Assembly: GCA_947492525.1 (NCBI GenBank)
Contig: CANLNQ010000002.1
Location: 171,538 to 235,537, forward strand
DNA: 64,000 nucleotides
Reading direction: 5' to 3'
Source of the DNA: an uncultured Granulosicoccus sp.
GTDB taxonomy: Bacteria > Pseudomonadota > Gammaproteobacteria > Granulosicoccales > Granulosicoccaceae
The notes beneath the pieces were generated by a model, which saw nothing but the letters and a program-made list of their open reading frames with translations, was not told where the DNA came from and searched no databases. Shown piece by piece: positions 9,139 through 18,636 of this stretch. The translations under genes were made by a program, and so were the position numbers. The number at the start of each line of letters is the position of its first letter. Position 1 is the stretch's first letter.

Positions 9139-9915
9139 TCAACCCTTTCGCAATGCCGGGTGTTCCGGTGCGGTGGCAGCCAGCACTCTGAGTGTGTCCT
9201 GCTGCAGATCGGTCTGTCCCATGGCCTCATAGGCACTGGCCATCAGCGCCAGCGCATTGGGCACATGGCGGGAACCGTCGAAGTGTTCCAGCAGATAACT
9301 GACGCGATTGACGACCGCTACCATGGCGCCCCGCTCGTAGTAGAACTGCGCGGTAGTGAGCTCGTGGCGGGCCATCTCGTCTCTGAGGTAGGCCATGCGG
9401 GCCAGCGCGTCCTTGGCATAGCTGCTCTCGGGAAAGCGCCGGACCAGGGTGTCGAAATCGGCAAAGGCCGAGCGCAGCCACTGCTGGTTGACCTTTGACA
9501 TGTCTCTGGGGAAGATGCGCTCCATGGTGGAGCCGCCTCGTGAAAAGTGGCTGACGCCCTTGATGTAGTAGGCGTAGTCGATATTCTCGTTGCGTGGGTA
9601 GAGCTTGATGAAACGGTCGGCTGCGTTGATCGCGTTGTCGAATTCATCCTGCTTCAGATAGGCATAGGCGATATCCAGCTGCGCCTGCTGCGTGTAGCTG
9701 CCGAAGGGGTAGCGGGCGCCGAGCATCTCGAAGGTACTGATGGCCGTCAGAAAGTCGCCCTGATTGAGCGAACGCTTGGCCACACGGTACAGCTCTTCCG
9801 CGCTTCCCGACTGGGCCGCAGGGTTCGATTGGCTGGCACAGCCGCTCAGAAGGGTGCCGGAAAGGCACAATCCGAGTACGGCGAGCGCGGCGAAGCGTGA
9901 GAACTTGAGTATCAT
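9139..9915 (-). CDS. bamD: Outer membrane assembly lipoprotein BamD
   Basis: Periplasmic lipoprotein of the BAM complex, essential for beta-barrel insertion. It has 258 residues with signal peptide and lipobox LLSGC (Cys about residue 26), followed by five TPR-like helical pairs. Family landmarks include AEELYRVAKRSLNQGDF, PFGSYTQQAQLDIAYAYLK and RFPESSYAKDA. It is divergent from rluD, the arrangement common in gammaproteobacteria. A TATACT -10-like hexamer ends only 6 nt before the ATG, so the message may have almost no leader; this is weak evidence. Confidence 0.96.
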   Translation of the reverse strand: MILKFSRFAALAVLGLCLSGTLLSGCASQSNPAAQSGSAEELYRVAKRSLNQGDFLTAISTFEMLGARYPFGSYTQQAQLDIAYAYLKQDEFDNAINAADRFIKLYPRNENIDYAYYIKGVSHFSRGGSTMERIFPRDMSKVNQQWLRSAFADFDTLVRRFPESSYAKDALARMAYLRDEMARHELTTAQFYYERGAMVAVVNRVSYLLEHFDGSRHVPNALALMASAYEAMGQTDLQQDTLRVLAATAPEHPALRKG

Positions 9916-10038
9916 CGGTAAAGTATAGCGTAGCTGCAGCCGGGCGGATTTGCACTTTGTGTACCTTCACGGTGACAAAGGTTCCCCGTTGACAGCCAAT
10001 GATAGTGCCCGTGTGCGCCCAGTTTCAGGAGAATTCAC

Positions 10039-11103
10039 ATTACCGGTCAGACTGACAAGACCTTTCCCTCCACCGAACCCACCGCCGAGGCGGAGGAATC
10101 CGAATCGATCCGGGTCGAACCGGAGTGGGCCGGCAAGCGGCTGGACGCCGTGGCGGCCATGGTGTTCGACACCTATTCACGCAGTCGCCTGCAGAGCTGG
10201 ATTGCCGAGGGTTATCTGACCGTGGATGGCAAACAGCGGCGCACCCGCGACAAGATGCTCGGTGGCGAGCTGCTGAGCCTGCAACTGCCTCCCGATCTGC
10301 TGGCCGACATGCTCTCCGAGGCAGATGGTGACGGTGTGTCCAGTTTCGTGCCCGAGCCGATCGATCTGGACATCGTGTACGAAGATGAACACATTCTGGT
10401 CATCAACAAGCCGGCAGGTCTGGTCATGCACCCGGCGCCGGGCAATCGGCGTGGCACGCTGCTCAACGGTCTGCTGCACTACAGTGCCGCTCAGGCCGGT
10501 GTGCCGCGCGCCGGCATCGTGCATCGGCTCGACAAGGAAACCTCGGGGCTGTGCGTGGTAGCCCGAACGCTGGAGGCACATACGCATCTGGTTCGTCAGC
10601 TGCAGGCGCGCGAAATGGGCAGAACCTACACCGCGGTGGTGATCGGTGATGTGCCCATCAACGGCACCATCGACGCACCCATCGGCAGGCACCCCCGAGA
10701 TCGCAAGCGCATGGCCGTGATCGACAGCGGCAAGCCTGCGGTCACCCATTTCGAGTGCGTGGAGCGCTATCTGGGGTGTGCCCGAGTCATGGTCAAGCTG
10801 GAAACCGGTCGCACCCACCAGATTCGGGTGCACATGACCCATATCGGGCATGCGCTGGTCGGCGACCCGTCCTATGGCAGACGACTGGCGGTACTGCCTC
10901 GGCAAGTGGCCGAAGTCCCTGCCGTGGCCGCCTTCAAGCGCCAGGCCCTGCATGCCACACGCCTGACGCTGATCAATCCGGGCAATGAGGAAGAGATGAG
11001 TTTCGAGGCCCCGATGCCGGACGACATGCAGCATCTGTGCGCCGAACTGCACGACATCGCCGAGACGGCATTACAGGAAGAGAGTGACAGACACAATGGC
11101 TGA
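10039..11103 (+). CDS. rluD: 23S rRNA pseudouridine synthase RluD, probable ATT start
   Basis: Pseudouridine synthase acting on helix 69 of 23S rRNA. An S4 RNA-binding domain (about residues 25-85) starts at EWAGKRLDAVAA. The catalytic domain follows, with the RluA-family signature GIVHRLDKETSGLCV holding the catalytic Asp, and later GRTHQIRVHM. Between the in-frame stop at 10003-10005 and residue D of GKRLD there is no ATG, GTG or TTG. The first usable conventional codon (GTG 10150) would cut into the S4 domain and has no ribosome site. AGGAGA at 10027-10032 lies 6-7 nt before an in-frame ATT at 10039, so I place the start there. A sequencing error is the other explanation. Confidence 0.9.
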   Translation: MTGQTDKTFPSTEPTAEAEESESIRVEPEWAGKRLDAVAAMVFDTYSRSRLQSWIAEGYLTVDGKQRRTRDKMLGGELLSLQLPPDLLADMLSEADGDGVSSFVPEPIDLDIVYEDEHILVINKPAGLVMHPAPGNRRGTLLNGLLHYSAAQAGVPRAGIVHRLDKETSGLCVVARTLEAHTHLVRQLQAREMGRTYTAVVIGDVPINGTIDAPIGRHPRDRKRMAVIDSGKPAVTHFECVERYLGCARVMVKLETGRTHQIRVHMTHIGHALVGDPSYGRRLAVLPRQVAEVPAVAAFKRQALHATRLTLINPGNEEEMSFEAPMPDDMQHLCAELHDIAETALQEESDRHNG

Positions 11104-11980
11104 GTCGGGCAGCCGGCAGGGGCTGGCACAGGAGCAGGCAGTGGTGACGGAGGATCTTGCATCAGGGCGGAGCTTTGGTGTCATTACCGGCCTGACTCCT
11201 CAATGGCAGGTGTCTTCCGGGGTCACGGCATTTTCCACGACACGAGTCGGAGGCGTCAGTGCCGCGCCATTCGATTCGCTGAATCTGGGCCTGCATGTCG
11301 GCGATGAGCGGGAGGCGGTGCAGGAGAACCGGCGCCGTGTACAGCAATCCTTTGCGCTGCCGGCCGAACCGTGCTGGCTGAACCAGACACACAGTAATGA
11401 CATCGTGGCCGTTGGTGAAGGTGGCTGCAGAGAATGTGCGGACGCCGATCCCTCCACGGGCAAGGCACCCTGCGCCGATGGCGCCTGGACGGACCAGACA
11501 AACACCGTGCTGGCGGTACTGACCGCCGATTGCCTGCCCGTGGTCATCAGTGATACGGCAGGCCGACAACTGGCGGTGGTGCATGCCGGTTGGCGGGGAC
11601 TGGCAGCAGGTATCCTGGAGAACGCGCTGGCGAAGTTCTCAGCCGATGTGCAGCTGCATGCCTGGCTCGGGCCTGCCATCGGTCCTGATGCCTTCGAGGT
11701 CGGTGAGGAAGTTCGCCAGGCCTTTGTCGAACGCAGGGGCGAACATGCCGCCGCATTCCTGCCGGGTCAGCCAGATCCTGCGGCGGCGTCCGGCGTCAAA
11801 TTCTGGGCAGATATCTACGCTCTGGCGCGGGCCGAGTTGCAAGCCTGTCGCTCCGTGAATGTGACTGGCGGAGACTACTGCACGGTCAGTCAACCGCACT
11901 GGTTTCATTCCCACCGGCGCGACGGACTGCGCAGCGGTCGACTGGTCACGGTGGCATGGATGGATACACCGGCCGACTGA
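11096..11980 (+). CDS. pgeF: Purine nucleoside phosphorylase / laccase-domain protein, PgeF (YfiH) family
   Basis: Cytoplasmic YfiH-family protein. Members act on purine nucleosides or correct peptidoglycan precursor errors, and bind metal through conserved His/Cys residues. The landmarks are visible: FSTTRVGGVS, NQTHSNDI, TADCLPVVISD, VVHAGWRGLAAGI and LGPAIGPDAFEVG. About 40 residues precede the conserved core, so the true start could lie later. The ATG at 11096 overlaps the rluD stop and has GGAAGAG upstream; a GTG at 11084 is the alternative. The order bamD (divergent), rluD, yfiH, clpB is the common gammaproteobacterial neighbourhood. Confidence 0.92.
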   Translation: MAESGSRQGLAQEQAVVTEDLASGRSFGVITGLTPQWQVSSGVTAFSTTRVGGVSAAPFDSLNLGLHVGDEREAVQENRRRVQQSFALPAEPCWLNQTHSNDIVAVGEGGCRECADADPSTGKAPCADGAWTDQTNTVLAVLTADCLPVVISDTAGRQLAVVHAGWRGLAAGILENALAKFSADVQLHAWLGPAIGPDAFEVGEEVRQAFVERRGEHAAAFLPGQPDPAAASGVKFWADIYALARAELQACRSVNVTGGDYCTVSQPHWFHSHRRDGLRSGRLVTVAWMDTPAD

Positions 11981-12019
11981 GATCTTTTGACCTTTCTCAT
12001 AGTAACCCTACAAAAGATG

Positions 12020-12049
12020 TTGAATTGATTCTCAGCAGCACCACCTTAT
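12020..12049 (+). promoter_or_regulatory. Possible heat-shock (RpoH-type) promoter of clpB
   Basis: TTGAAT at 12020-12025 and CACCTTAT at 12042-12049 resemble the RpoH -35 (CTTGAAA) and -10 (CCCCATNT) with a 16-nt spacer. The match is partial. It is proposed mainly because clpB is normally an RpoH gene. Confidence 0.4.
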
Positions 12050-12075
12050 GGCAATCTGAATAACACGATTGCCAT
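12048..12075 (+). promoter_or_regulatory. Perfect 9-bp inverted repeat in the clpB leader
   Basis: ATGGCAATC, a 10-nt spacer, then GATTGCCAT, ending directly before the ribosome site GAGGT (12076-12080) of clpB. The geometry (9-10-9) is like a CIRCE operator but the sequence is different. It could act as a protein operator or as a leader hairpin controlling ribosome access. Confidence 0.7.
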
Positions 12076-12087
12076 GAGGTAAATCTG

Positions 12088-14697
12088 ATGAGAATGGACA
12101 AACTGACCAGCAAATTTCAGCTGGCATTGCAAGACGCACAGTCATTGGCTCTGGGTCGCGATCATCAATTCATCGAGCCGGCCCATCTGATGGTGGCCAT
12201 GCTTGATCAGGATGGTAGCGGCGTCAGTCCATTGCTTGCACAATCCGGCGTCAACGTGAACGGCTTGCGCGTCGGCCTGGATCAGGCGCTCGAACGCCTG
12301 GCCAAGGTAGAAGGTGGCAGCGGGCAGCTGCATGTTTCCAACGAACTGGGTCGTCTGCTCAATCTGACTGACAAGGCAGCACAGAAGCGCGGGGACCAGT
12401 ACATTTCTTCCGAAGTCTTCGTGCTGGCAGCGCTGGAAGACAAGAAGAACTCACTGGCCGAGGTGATGCTGAGTCACGGTGCCAACCTGAGCGCGATCCA
12501 GAAGACCATCGAAGACGTGCAGGGCGGCCCGGTCAACGATCCCAATGCCGAAGACAATCGCAAGGCCCTGGAAAAGTACACCATCGACCTGACCGAGCGT
12601 GCCGAGCAAGGCAAGATTGACCCCGTCATCGGACGTGATGACGAGATTCGTCGTGCCATCCAGGTATTGCAGCGTCGAACGAAGAACAATCCGGTCATCA
12701 TCGGTGAACCGGGGGTGGGCAAGACCGCCCTGGTGGAGGGGCTGGCGCAGCGCATCGTCGATGGTCAGGTACCCGACGGCATTAAGAACAAGCGGGTGCT
12801 GTCTCTGGACATGGGCGCACTGATTGCCGGTGCCAAGTTCCGCGGTGAATTTGAAGAGCGTCTGAAGGCGGTATTGGCGGATCTGGCCAAGCAGGAAGGA
12901 CAGGTCATCCTGTTCATCGACGAGATCCATACCATGGTGGGTGCCGGCAAGGCCGAAGGCTCCATGGATGCCGGCAATATGCTCAAGCCAGCCCTGGCTC
13001 GTGGTGAGCTGCATTGCATTGGCGCGACCACACTCGATGAATATCGCCAGAACATCGAAAAGGATGCCGCTCTGGAGCGACGCTTCCAGAAGATCATCGT
13101 CGATGAACCGACCGTGGAAGATACCATTGCCATCCTGCGTGGCCTGAAGGAGCGTTATGAGGTTCACCATGGGGTGGATATCACCGATCCTGCCATCGTG
13201 GCTGCCGCGACCCTGTCGCATCGCTATATCAGTGATCGGCAGCTGCCGGACAAGGCAATCGACCTGATCGATGAAGCCGCCTCGCATATCCGCATGGAAA
13301 TCGACTCCAAGCCCGAAGAGCTGGATCGACTGGAGCGGCGCATCATCCAGATGAAGATCGAACGAGAAGCACTGGTCAAGGAAACCGACGAAGCCTCGGT
13401 ACAACGCCTGGCGACACTGGACGAGGATGTGGCAGCACTGGAGAAGGAGTTCGCCGATCTGGAGGAAATCTGGAATTCGGAGAAGGCCACCGTGCAGAAT
13501 GCGGCGGGCATCAAGGAAGAGCTGGAGCGCGTTCGACTCGAGCTGGAAACCGCCCGTCGAGCCGGAGATCTTGCACGCATGTCAGAGCTGCAGTACGGAC
13601 AGATTCCGGCACTGGAGAAATCCCTGGCAGAGGCCATCGAGAATACCGATGACCAGGAAATGACTCTGCTGCGCACCAATGTCACGGCAGATGAAATTGC
13701 CGAGGTGGTGGCCAAGTGGACTGGTATCCCGGTCAGCAAGATGATGGAAGGCGAGAAGGACAAGCTGCTGCGCATGGAGGCCGAACTGGGCAAGCGTGTG
13801 GTCGGCCAGCTGGAAGCGGTACAGGCGGTGTCTGATGCCATCCGTCGTTCTCGGGCGGGTCTGTCGGATCCGGGGCGTCCCATCGGCTCTTTCCTGTTCC
13901 TCGGGCCCACCGGTGTGGGCAAGACCGAACTGACCAAGGCATTGGCCGACTTCATGTTCGATGCCGATGACGCCATGGTGCGTATCGACATGTCCGAATT
14001 CATGGAGAAGCATTCCGTGGCGCGCCTGATCGGCGCACCTCCGGGCTACGTCGGCTATGAAGAGGGCGGCTATCTGACAGAAGCGGTTCGCCGCAAGCCG
14101 TATTCGGTCATCCTGCTGGACGAGGTGGAGAAGGCGCACAGCGATGTGTTCAACATCCTGCTGCAGGTACTGGATGATGGACGACTGACCGATGGTCAGG
14201 GCCGGACAGTGGATTTTCGCAACACGGTCATCGTCATGACATCCAACCTGGGCAGCCAGGTCATTCAGGAACTGGCAGGGGACGACAATTACGAGGCGAT
14301 GAAGTCCGCCGTGATGGAAATCGTGGGTCAGCACTTCCGGCCCGAGTTCATCAATCGGGTGGATGAGACGGTGGTGTTCAAGCCATTGTCGAGCGAGAAC
14401 ATCCGCATGATTGCCGGCTTCCAGGTACAGCACCTGGCTCAGCGTCTGCAGGAGCGTCAGCTCGAACTGGTGGTGACCGATGCCGCTCTGGATCTGCTGG
14501 GAGCGGCAGGGTTCGATCCCGTCTACGGGGCCAGACCATTGCGGCGCGAGATCCAGCAGCAGGTCGAGAATCCTCTGGCACAGTCCATCCTGTCGGGTGA
14601 CTTCATGCCGGGGGATACCGTGTTCATCGATGCCAAAGACGGACAGCTGGTGTTCAGCAACACCGAAGCCAGACCCAGCGTGGCCGTCGTTCACTGA
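12088..14697 (+). CDS. clpB: Chaperone disaggregase ClpB
   Basis: Hexameric AAA+ disaggregase that works with DnaK to rescue aggregated proteins. The 869 residues follow the standard plan: N domain (1-145, start [22 protein letters not shown]), NBD1 with Walker A GEPGVGKT and Walker [11 protein letters not shown], the middle coiled-coil domain (about 400-530), NBD2 with Walker A GPTGVGKT and pore loop GYVGYEEGG, and a C-terminal domain with NPLAQ. The ATG has GAGGT upstream. It is almost collinear with E. coli ClpB. Confidence 0.98.
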   Translation: MRMDKLTSKFQLALQDAQSLALGRDHQFIEPAHLMVAMLDQDGSGVSPLLAQSGVNVNGLRVGLDQALERLAKVEGGSGQLHVSNELGRLLNLTDKAAQKRGDQYISSEVFVLAALEDKKNSLAEVMLSHGANLSAIQKTIEDVQGGPVNDPNAEDNRKALEKYTIDLTERAEQGKIDPVIGRDDEIRRAIQVLQRRTKNNPVIIGEPGVGKTALVEGLAQRIVDGQVPDGIKNKRVLSLDMGALIAGAKFRGEFEERLKAVLADLAKQEGQVILFIDEIHTMVGAGKAEGSMDAGNMLKPALARGELHCIGATTLDEYRQNIEKDAALERRFQKIIVDEPTVEDTIAILRGLKERYEVHHGVDITDPAIVAAATLSHRYISDRQLPDKAIDLIDEAASHIRMEIDSKPEELDRLERRIIQMKIEREALVKETDEASVQRLATLDEDVAALEKEFADLEEIWNSEKATVQNAAGIKEELERVRLELETARRAGDLARMSELQYGQIPALEKSLAEAIENTDDQEMTLLRTNVTADEIAEVVAKWTGIPVSKMMEGEKDKLLRMEAELGKRVVGQLEAVQAVSDAIRRSRAGLSDPGRPIGSFLFLGPTGVGKTELTKALADFMFDADDAMVRIDMSEFMEKHSVARLIGAPPGYVGYEEGGYLTEAVRRKPYSVILLDEVEKAHSDVFNILLQVLDDGRLTDGQGRTVDFRNTVIVMTSNLGSQVIQELAGDDNYEAMKSAVMEIVGQHFRPEFINRVDETVVFKPLSSENIRMIAGFQVQHLAQRLQERQLELVVTDAALDLLGAAGFDPVYGARPLRREIQQQVENPLAQSILSGDFMPGDTVFIDAKDGQLVFSNTEARPSVAVVH

Positions 14698-14730
14698 TTC
14701 AAGGGACGACCATCGCTGGAAATGAGCGAG

Positions 14731-14756
14731 CAGCCCGGGGGCAAACTCCCGGGCTG
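14731..14756 (+). terminator. Terminator hairpin after clpB
   Basis: A perfect 9-bp G/C-rich stem CAGCCCGGG / CCCGGGCTG starting 34 nt after the clpB stop. The downstream T run is weak (GTTCTGCGTTT). A second small hairpin (CTGCCC TCA GGGCAG) follows at 14784-14798 and may add to it. Confidence 0.65.
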
Positions 14757-14840
14757 TTCTGCGTTTGGGGGAAGCACTTTTTACTGCCCTCAGGGCAGTG
14801 TTTGTCAATCTTGCCGGGTTTGAAAAACTATTTTTCACGG

Positions 14841-14868
14841 CTGCATCTTTTCGGTCTCGCGCTACGTT
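14841..14868 (+). promoter_or_regulatory. Putative ECF-sigma promoter, copy 1
   Basis: CTGCATCTTTT (14841-14851), 13 nt, then CGTT (14865-14868), 49 nt before the start of the beta-propeller lipoprotein gene. The same 11-mer occurs upstream of the DUF4331 gene, and a one-mismatch copy lies upstream of the ECF sigma gene. The A/T-rich stretch before it is also shared with the DUF4331 copy. Confidence 0.6.
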
Positions 14869-14916
14869 GCTCTTGGTATCCGGTCTGCAGAGACCTTCAA
14901 CGGAAGAGCGAGAAAA

Positions 14917-17076
14917 ATGAAGCAACGTAACAACCATTCGACTATCTCCAATGAGCAAGAACGTGTCGCGCAGCCTGATGCGGCAGGTGCTCATCGTTTC
15001 ATGCGACGTCCATTGGTCGTGGCCATGGCACTGGCAGCACTTTCACTCAGTGCCTGCAGTGACGATGACGACTCGAATGACATGACCGGTGGTGAGGCCG
15101 GTATTCCTCAGGGCCGTTTTGCCGTTGCCATGAACGATGGGCAGACACCCGGCAGTGTGTCCATCCTTGCACCGGATATCGCCACCGAGAGAAGTACGCT
15201 GTCTACCGGTGCGAATCAGGGCCTGAGTATCGGCGCCGATGGCACGCTGTATCAGAACTCCGATGCAGCAGGCAGCGAAGGCATACGTGCCTTCAATCGT
15301 GCCGTTGATCGCGCGGACATGGATGAATTCGGCCTGCTCGACCGAAAGGTGGGCAACAGCCCGGGCAAGGGTCTGGCAAGCTTGTCGGGCATGGGGCTGA
15401 TGGCCTCCTGTGATGTCACTGATCAGACAGCCGACCTGAAGCTGTATTCCACCTCGGCAGGCGATCAGGCGATGCCCGTGGCTCAGGTGGACTTGCCGGC
15501 CAGTTGCTGGGACAGTGCTTATGACGCCGACAACGACCGCCTCTACCTGGCCATGACGGATGGCACCCTGGGTATTGTCGACGCGGTTGCCGAGTCGGGA
15601 CTGCTGATGCCGGAGGAAGGCTCATCAATGGTCAGCCTCGGCACCGACATCATTGATCGAATGATTCGTGTGGTGGATGATGAAGGCATGCAGCGTTCGG
15701 TCAATTTCCATGGCGTGGCGGTCGAAAACGGCAGTGTGCTGGTCTCTGATGTGGGCAGCGCCGACTCAGCCACCGATGGCGCCTTGTACGTGTTTGCGGA
15801 CGATGGCGAACTGGACGGTGATCAGAACACCACGGCCATCGAAGGCCCCATGACCCTGCTGGGCAATCCGGTGGATGTCCTGCTGGTTGATGGTTCTGCC
15901 ATCGTTGCGGAGAAATCCAATGACGCCATTCTCGTCTTCAACAACGTGGCGACACTGGCCGGAGATGTTGCGCCTGCTTTCACCCGCGCCTATACCAAGC
16001 CGGAATCGCTGGTGCAGTTCCCTGAAGAGGAAGAAGTGACTGACGCGTCGGATCTTGCGGCCGGCACCGCCGTATCACGATTGCTGGTCAGTCAGAATCC
16101 GACTGTCATGCAGCAGGGTGCAGAAGCGGTGGACAACTCGGCCGTTGGCCGCATCCTGGTCGTGGACCTGCCGGCTGATGGTATGGCGGAACCCTTGTCG
16201 GTCATGGCAGGGATGGTATCGGGCGATGCCGGACAGGAAACGTTCCGCACCCTTGAGAACATCCAGCTGGATAGTCAGGGCAACGGTTACGCCGTCTTTG
16301 ACAGTACGGATGGTTCCGCGATCTCCGAGCGTGGCCTGCTGGCCATCGACAGGCTGGACAGCCGAGAAGGCAGCAGTGTGGATACCACTACCCGGGATCG
16401 CCTGATAGGCGGTGCCAATGCCGGCCTGACCAGTCCGAAGGGCGTCGAGATCGCGGCAGAGCAGGGCGCCCTGATCATTGCCGACATCGGCAACGACGCC
16501 ACGGCTGCCAGTCTGGTGGTCTTGTCCACGACCGCAGGCAGCAACGCAATGCCACTGTTCACGGTCATGGATACCGGTAGTGCGGCAATCTGGGATACCG
16601 ACTACGATCCGGAGAACGACAGATTGTATGCGGCCGGCACTGCCGGTGATGTGCTGGTCTACGATGACTTTTTCGCCATGGGGGCCAGTGCTGCGCCAAG
16701 CCGCAGCATTCGTGTTGCTGCTGACGGTGTGGTGAGCAATCTCCACGGCATCGTTCATGATCTGGACAGCGATACGCTGATCGTGACCGATGTGGGTGAA
16801 GCTGCCAGCGCCACCGACGGTTCACTCTACGTGATTGACAATGCCTCTACCGCATCGGGTGAGGTGGTACCTCGTTCATCGATTGCCGGTGCCACCACTG
16901 CGCTGGGCAATCCGGTGGATCTGGCCTTCGATGGCATGCATGCCTATATCGCGGAAAAGTCCAATGATCAGGTACTGATCTACCAGGACGTGCTGTCGCT
17001 GCAGGGGATGATGGACATGCCGGCGGATGTATCAATTACCGTGCTGAAGCCCGAATCCGTTGTTCTGGCAAGATAA
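14917..17076 (+). CDS. Beta-propeller-like lipoprotein with duplicated halves
   Basis: Predicted lipoprotein of 719 residues. The lipobox LSAC puts the lipidated Cys at residue 47, so the signal peptide proper begins near Met29 (MRRPLVVAMALAALSL). The 14917 ATG has the better ribosome site (GGAAG). The rest is a repeated beta-sheet protein. Paired segments occur at about residues 264/608 (FHGVAVE...SDVGSADSATDGALYV against LHGIVHD...TDVGEAASATDGSLYV) and at about 315/664 (GNPVDVLL...AEKSND against GNPVDLAF...AEKSND). Each half ends in KPES. This suggests an NHL-like propeller formed by duplication. The role is unknown. It carries the same putative ECF promoter as the DUF4331 gene and the sigma operon. 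Confidence 0.8.
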   Translation: MKQRNNHSTISNEQERVAQPDAAGAHRFMRRPLVVAMALAALSLSACSDDDDSNDMTGGEAGIPQGRFAVAMNDGQTPGSVSILAPDIATERSTLSTGANQGLSIGADGTLYQNSDAAGSEGIRAFNRAVDRADMDEFGLLDRKVGNSPGKGLASLSGMGLMASCDVTDQTADLKLYSTSAGDQAMPVAQVDLPASCWDSAYDADNDRLYLAMTDGTLGIVDAVAESGLLMPEEGSSMVSLGTDIIDRMIRVVDDEGMQRSVNFHGVAVENGSVLVSDVGSADSATDGALYVFADDGELDGDQNTTAIEGPMTLLGNPVDVLLVDGSAIVAEKSNDAILVFNNVATLAGDVAPAFTRAYTKPESLVQFPEEEEVTDASDLAAGTAVSRLLVSQNPTVMQQGAEAVDNSAVGRILVVDLPADGMAEPLSVMAGMVSGDAGQETFRTLENIQLDSQGNGYAVFDSTDGSAISERGLLAIDRLDSREGSSVDTTTRDRLIGGANAGLTSPKGVEIAAEQGALIIADIGNDATAASLVVLSTTAGSNAMPLFTVMDTGSAAIWDTDYDPENDRLYAAGTAGDVLVYDDFFAMGASAAPSRSIRVAADGVVSNLHGIVHDLDSDTLIVTDVGEAASATDGSLYVIDNASTASGEVVPRSSIAGATTALGNPVDLAFDGMHAYIAEKSNDQVLIYQDVLSLQGMMDMPADVSITVLKPESVVLAR

Positions 17077-17225
17077 GCAGACACGGATGCCGGGTTCTGG
17101 ATCGAGTGCCTGTTGCACTCGGGCATGAACCCGGCCGCACCGCGATCCAAGGACTGCAGGCTGGCGGACAGCGCGTCGTTGACTGATCGCCAGCCACTTT
17201 CATGAATGAATATGGAGAATCGAGG

Positions 17226-17792
17226 ATGACAAGGCCATCGACAACAGACGGTTCACTTGCCCCTCGCCACCGTTGCACGTCGTTGAGCGAGAGCAGGTGG
17301 CGAGGCATGGGCGCTGCCAGGGTGCTACCGATGATGCCGCGAGCGGAGCGCAGACTTGCAGTGTATGGTTCCGTTCTGGTGTTGGCGTTGGCGTTGGCAG
17401 GTCAGGTGCGTGCTGCTGACGGCAGCGAAGAGCTGCCCATGCCGACCACGCCTTTGCCGCCGCAGTCGGTGACACCGGAAGAGGAGCTGCTGGGAAGGAT
17501 ACAGGGCATGGGGCCGGTGAGAATCGTCATGCATTCACTAGAGCCTGCCGATCGGCTGGCCGGTCAGCTGAGTTCTCTGCTGGCGGCACTGGGCCTGTCG
17601 CAGATCGAGCAGCGTATTGTGGAGGCGGTGCCCGAGAGCAATCAGGTGCGCTACTACCACTCGGCCGATCGGCAGGCAGGTCAGGTCGTGGGTGATGCCT
17701 TGGGCCTGGTGTTCGATGAGGTCGCTGTGCGCGATTTCCAGGGCTACCAGCCCGTGCCGAGCGAAGGCCTGATCGAAGTCTGGTTGCGATAG
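17226..17792 (+). CDS. Secreted protein of unknown function
   Basis: About 188 residues from the ATG at 17226, chosen for the GAGG directly upstream; an in-frame ATG at 17202 is possible. A basic N-terminus of about 40 residues leads into a hydrophobic signal segment (AVYGSVLVLALALAGQVRA) with likely cleavage after ARA/AD. The mature part has a Pro/Thr-rich linker and then a small alpha/beta domain containing RYYHSADRQAGQVVGDALG and ending GLIEVWLR. This resembles the C-terminal fold of LytR-type or sporulation-related domains that compare pairs of residues, but I cannot name it firmly. It lies between the propeller lipoprotein and the convergent HupE-like gene. Confidence 0.65.
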   Translation: MTRPSTTDGSLAPRHRCTSLSESRWRGMGAARVLPMMPRAERRLAVYGSVLVLALALAGQVRAADGSEELPMPTTPLPPQSVTPEEELLGRIQGMGPVRIVMHSLEPADRLAGQLSSLLAALGLSQIEQRIVEAVPESNQVRYYHSADRQAGQVVGDALGLVFDEVAVRDFQGYQPVPSEGLIEVWLR

Positions 17793-17850
17793 CGCGGGCA
17801 CGGGCAGGCCATGGCAGTGAGCGATGGGGCCACGGGCTCCGTATCCAGGC

Positions 17851-18636
17851 TCAGCCTCGTTTGCGACGTCGGTAGAGTGCGATGGCTCCGATACCGAGCA
17901 ACGCCGATAAACCGATGACCAGGTAAGCCACACCACCACGTCCAGCACTCGATACCAAGGCAAGGCCCATGGGGTCGCTGCGCTTGCCAGGCGGAAGGTA
18001 TTGTGTGAACGCGGATGGTGCGGAGCCTGAGTCGGCTGTGTTGTCAGCCTTGCTGTTTGTTGATGTCTTTGGGGAGGATACGATGTCCAAACCGATGCTG
18101 GTCACATCGGTGTCCCTGGACGCCTGGTTCATCACCGCCTGAGCGCGCAGGATGATTGAACCGTAGTGCGCCTCCCACTGCCAGGTGACGGCGTTGATGT
18201 CGCCGGCGACCGCGGCCTGCAGCAGTAATACGGAATCACGGGCCTGCCCGGTGTCACCGACCTGAGGGATGCTTACTGTTTCAAGGCTCAGGGGCAAGCG
18301 ACTCTCGGCTACGGATACGGTTGCATCGTCAAGGCTGATTCCGGATAGCAGGGTCGACAGGTATTGCCTGAGTTCGGTCTCCAACGCATCGGGCGCCAGT
18401 GCGCGCAGTTGCCTGTACTGTTCCGCCTGTGGCGTCTCGGTGGAATCATCGTGCTCCCCACCCCCCATTTCGCTGATCAGCGCTTCCAGGTTGGTGCTCA
18501 GCTCGATTTGCACAACCTGCCCGGAACGGCTGATATCCGCAACGCTGGGGCGCAGCTCGTGCGCCTGAACGCCGCTCATGTGCGACACCGGCATTGCCAG
18601 CAGCATCAGGCTGAAGAGTCGCGTCGCGGAACTCAT
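17851..18636 (-). CDS. Membrane-anchored HupE/UreJ-type N-terminal domain protein
   Basis: 261 residues with a cleavable signal peptide ending VQA before HELRPSVADI. The mature domain matches the periplasmic N-terminal region that precedes the HupE/UreJ permease in larger proteins, with landmarks such as RQLRALAPDALE, IPQVGD, VTWQWEAHYG and YLPPGKRSDP. The usual C-terminal multi-pass permease is absent. In its place is a single hydrophobic segment followed by RRRKRG. HupE/UreJ proteins are linked to nickel, so a metal-related periplasmic role is possible but inferred. Its ATG overlaps the stop of the upstream DUF4198 gene by 4 nt (ATGA). Confidence 0.72.
   Translation of the reverse strand: MSSATRLFSLMLLAMPVSHMSGVQAHELRPSVADISRSGQVVQIELSTNLEALISEMGGGEHDDSTETPQAEQYRQLRALAPDALETELRQYLSTLLSGISLDDATVSVAESRLPLSLETVSIPQVGDTGQARDSVLLLQAAVAGDINAVTWQWEAHYGSIILRAQAVMNQASRDTDVTSIGLDIVSSPKTSTNSKADNTADSGSAPSAFTQYLPPGKRSDPMGLALVSSAGRGGVAYLVIGLSALLGIGAIALYRRRKRG

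Noticed and set aside
10177..11052. Minus-strand open frame of 291 residues
   Set aside because: Antisense to rluD, no domain and no start signals.
13582..14994. Minus-strand open frame of 470 residues
   Set aside because: It lies antisense to clpB, whose sequence is unmistakable. Long antisense frames are expected in G+C-rich genes.
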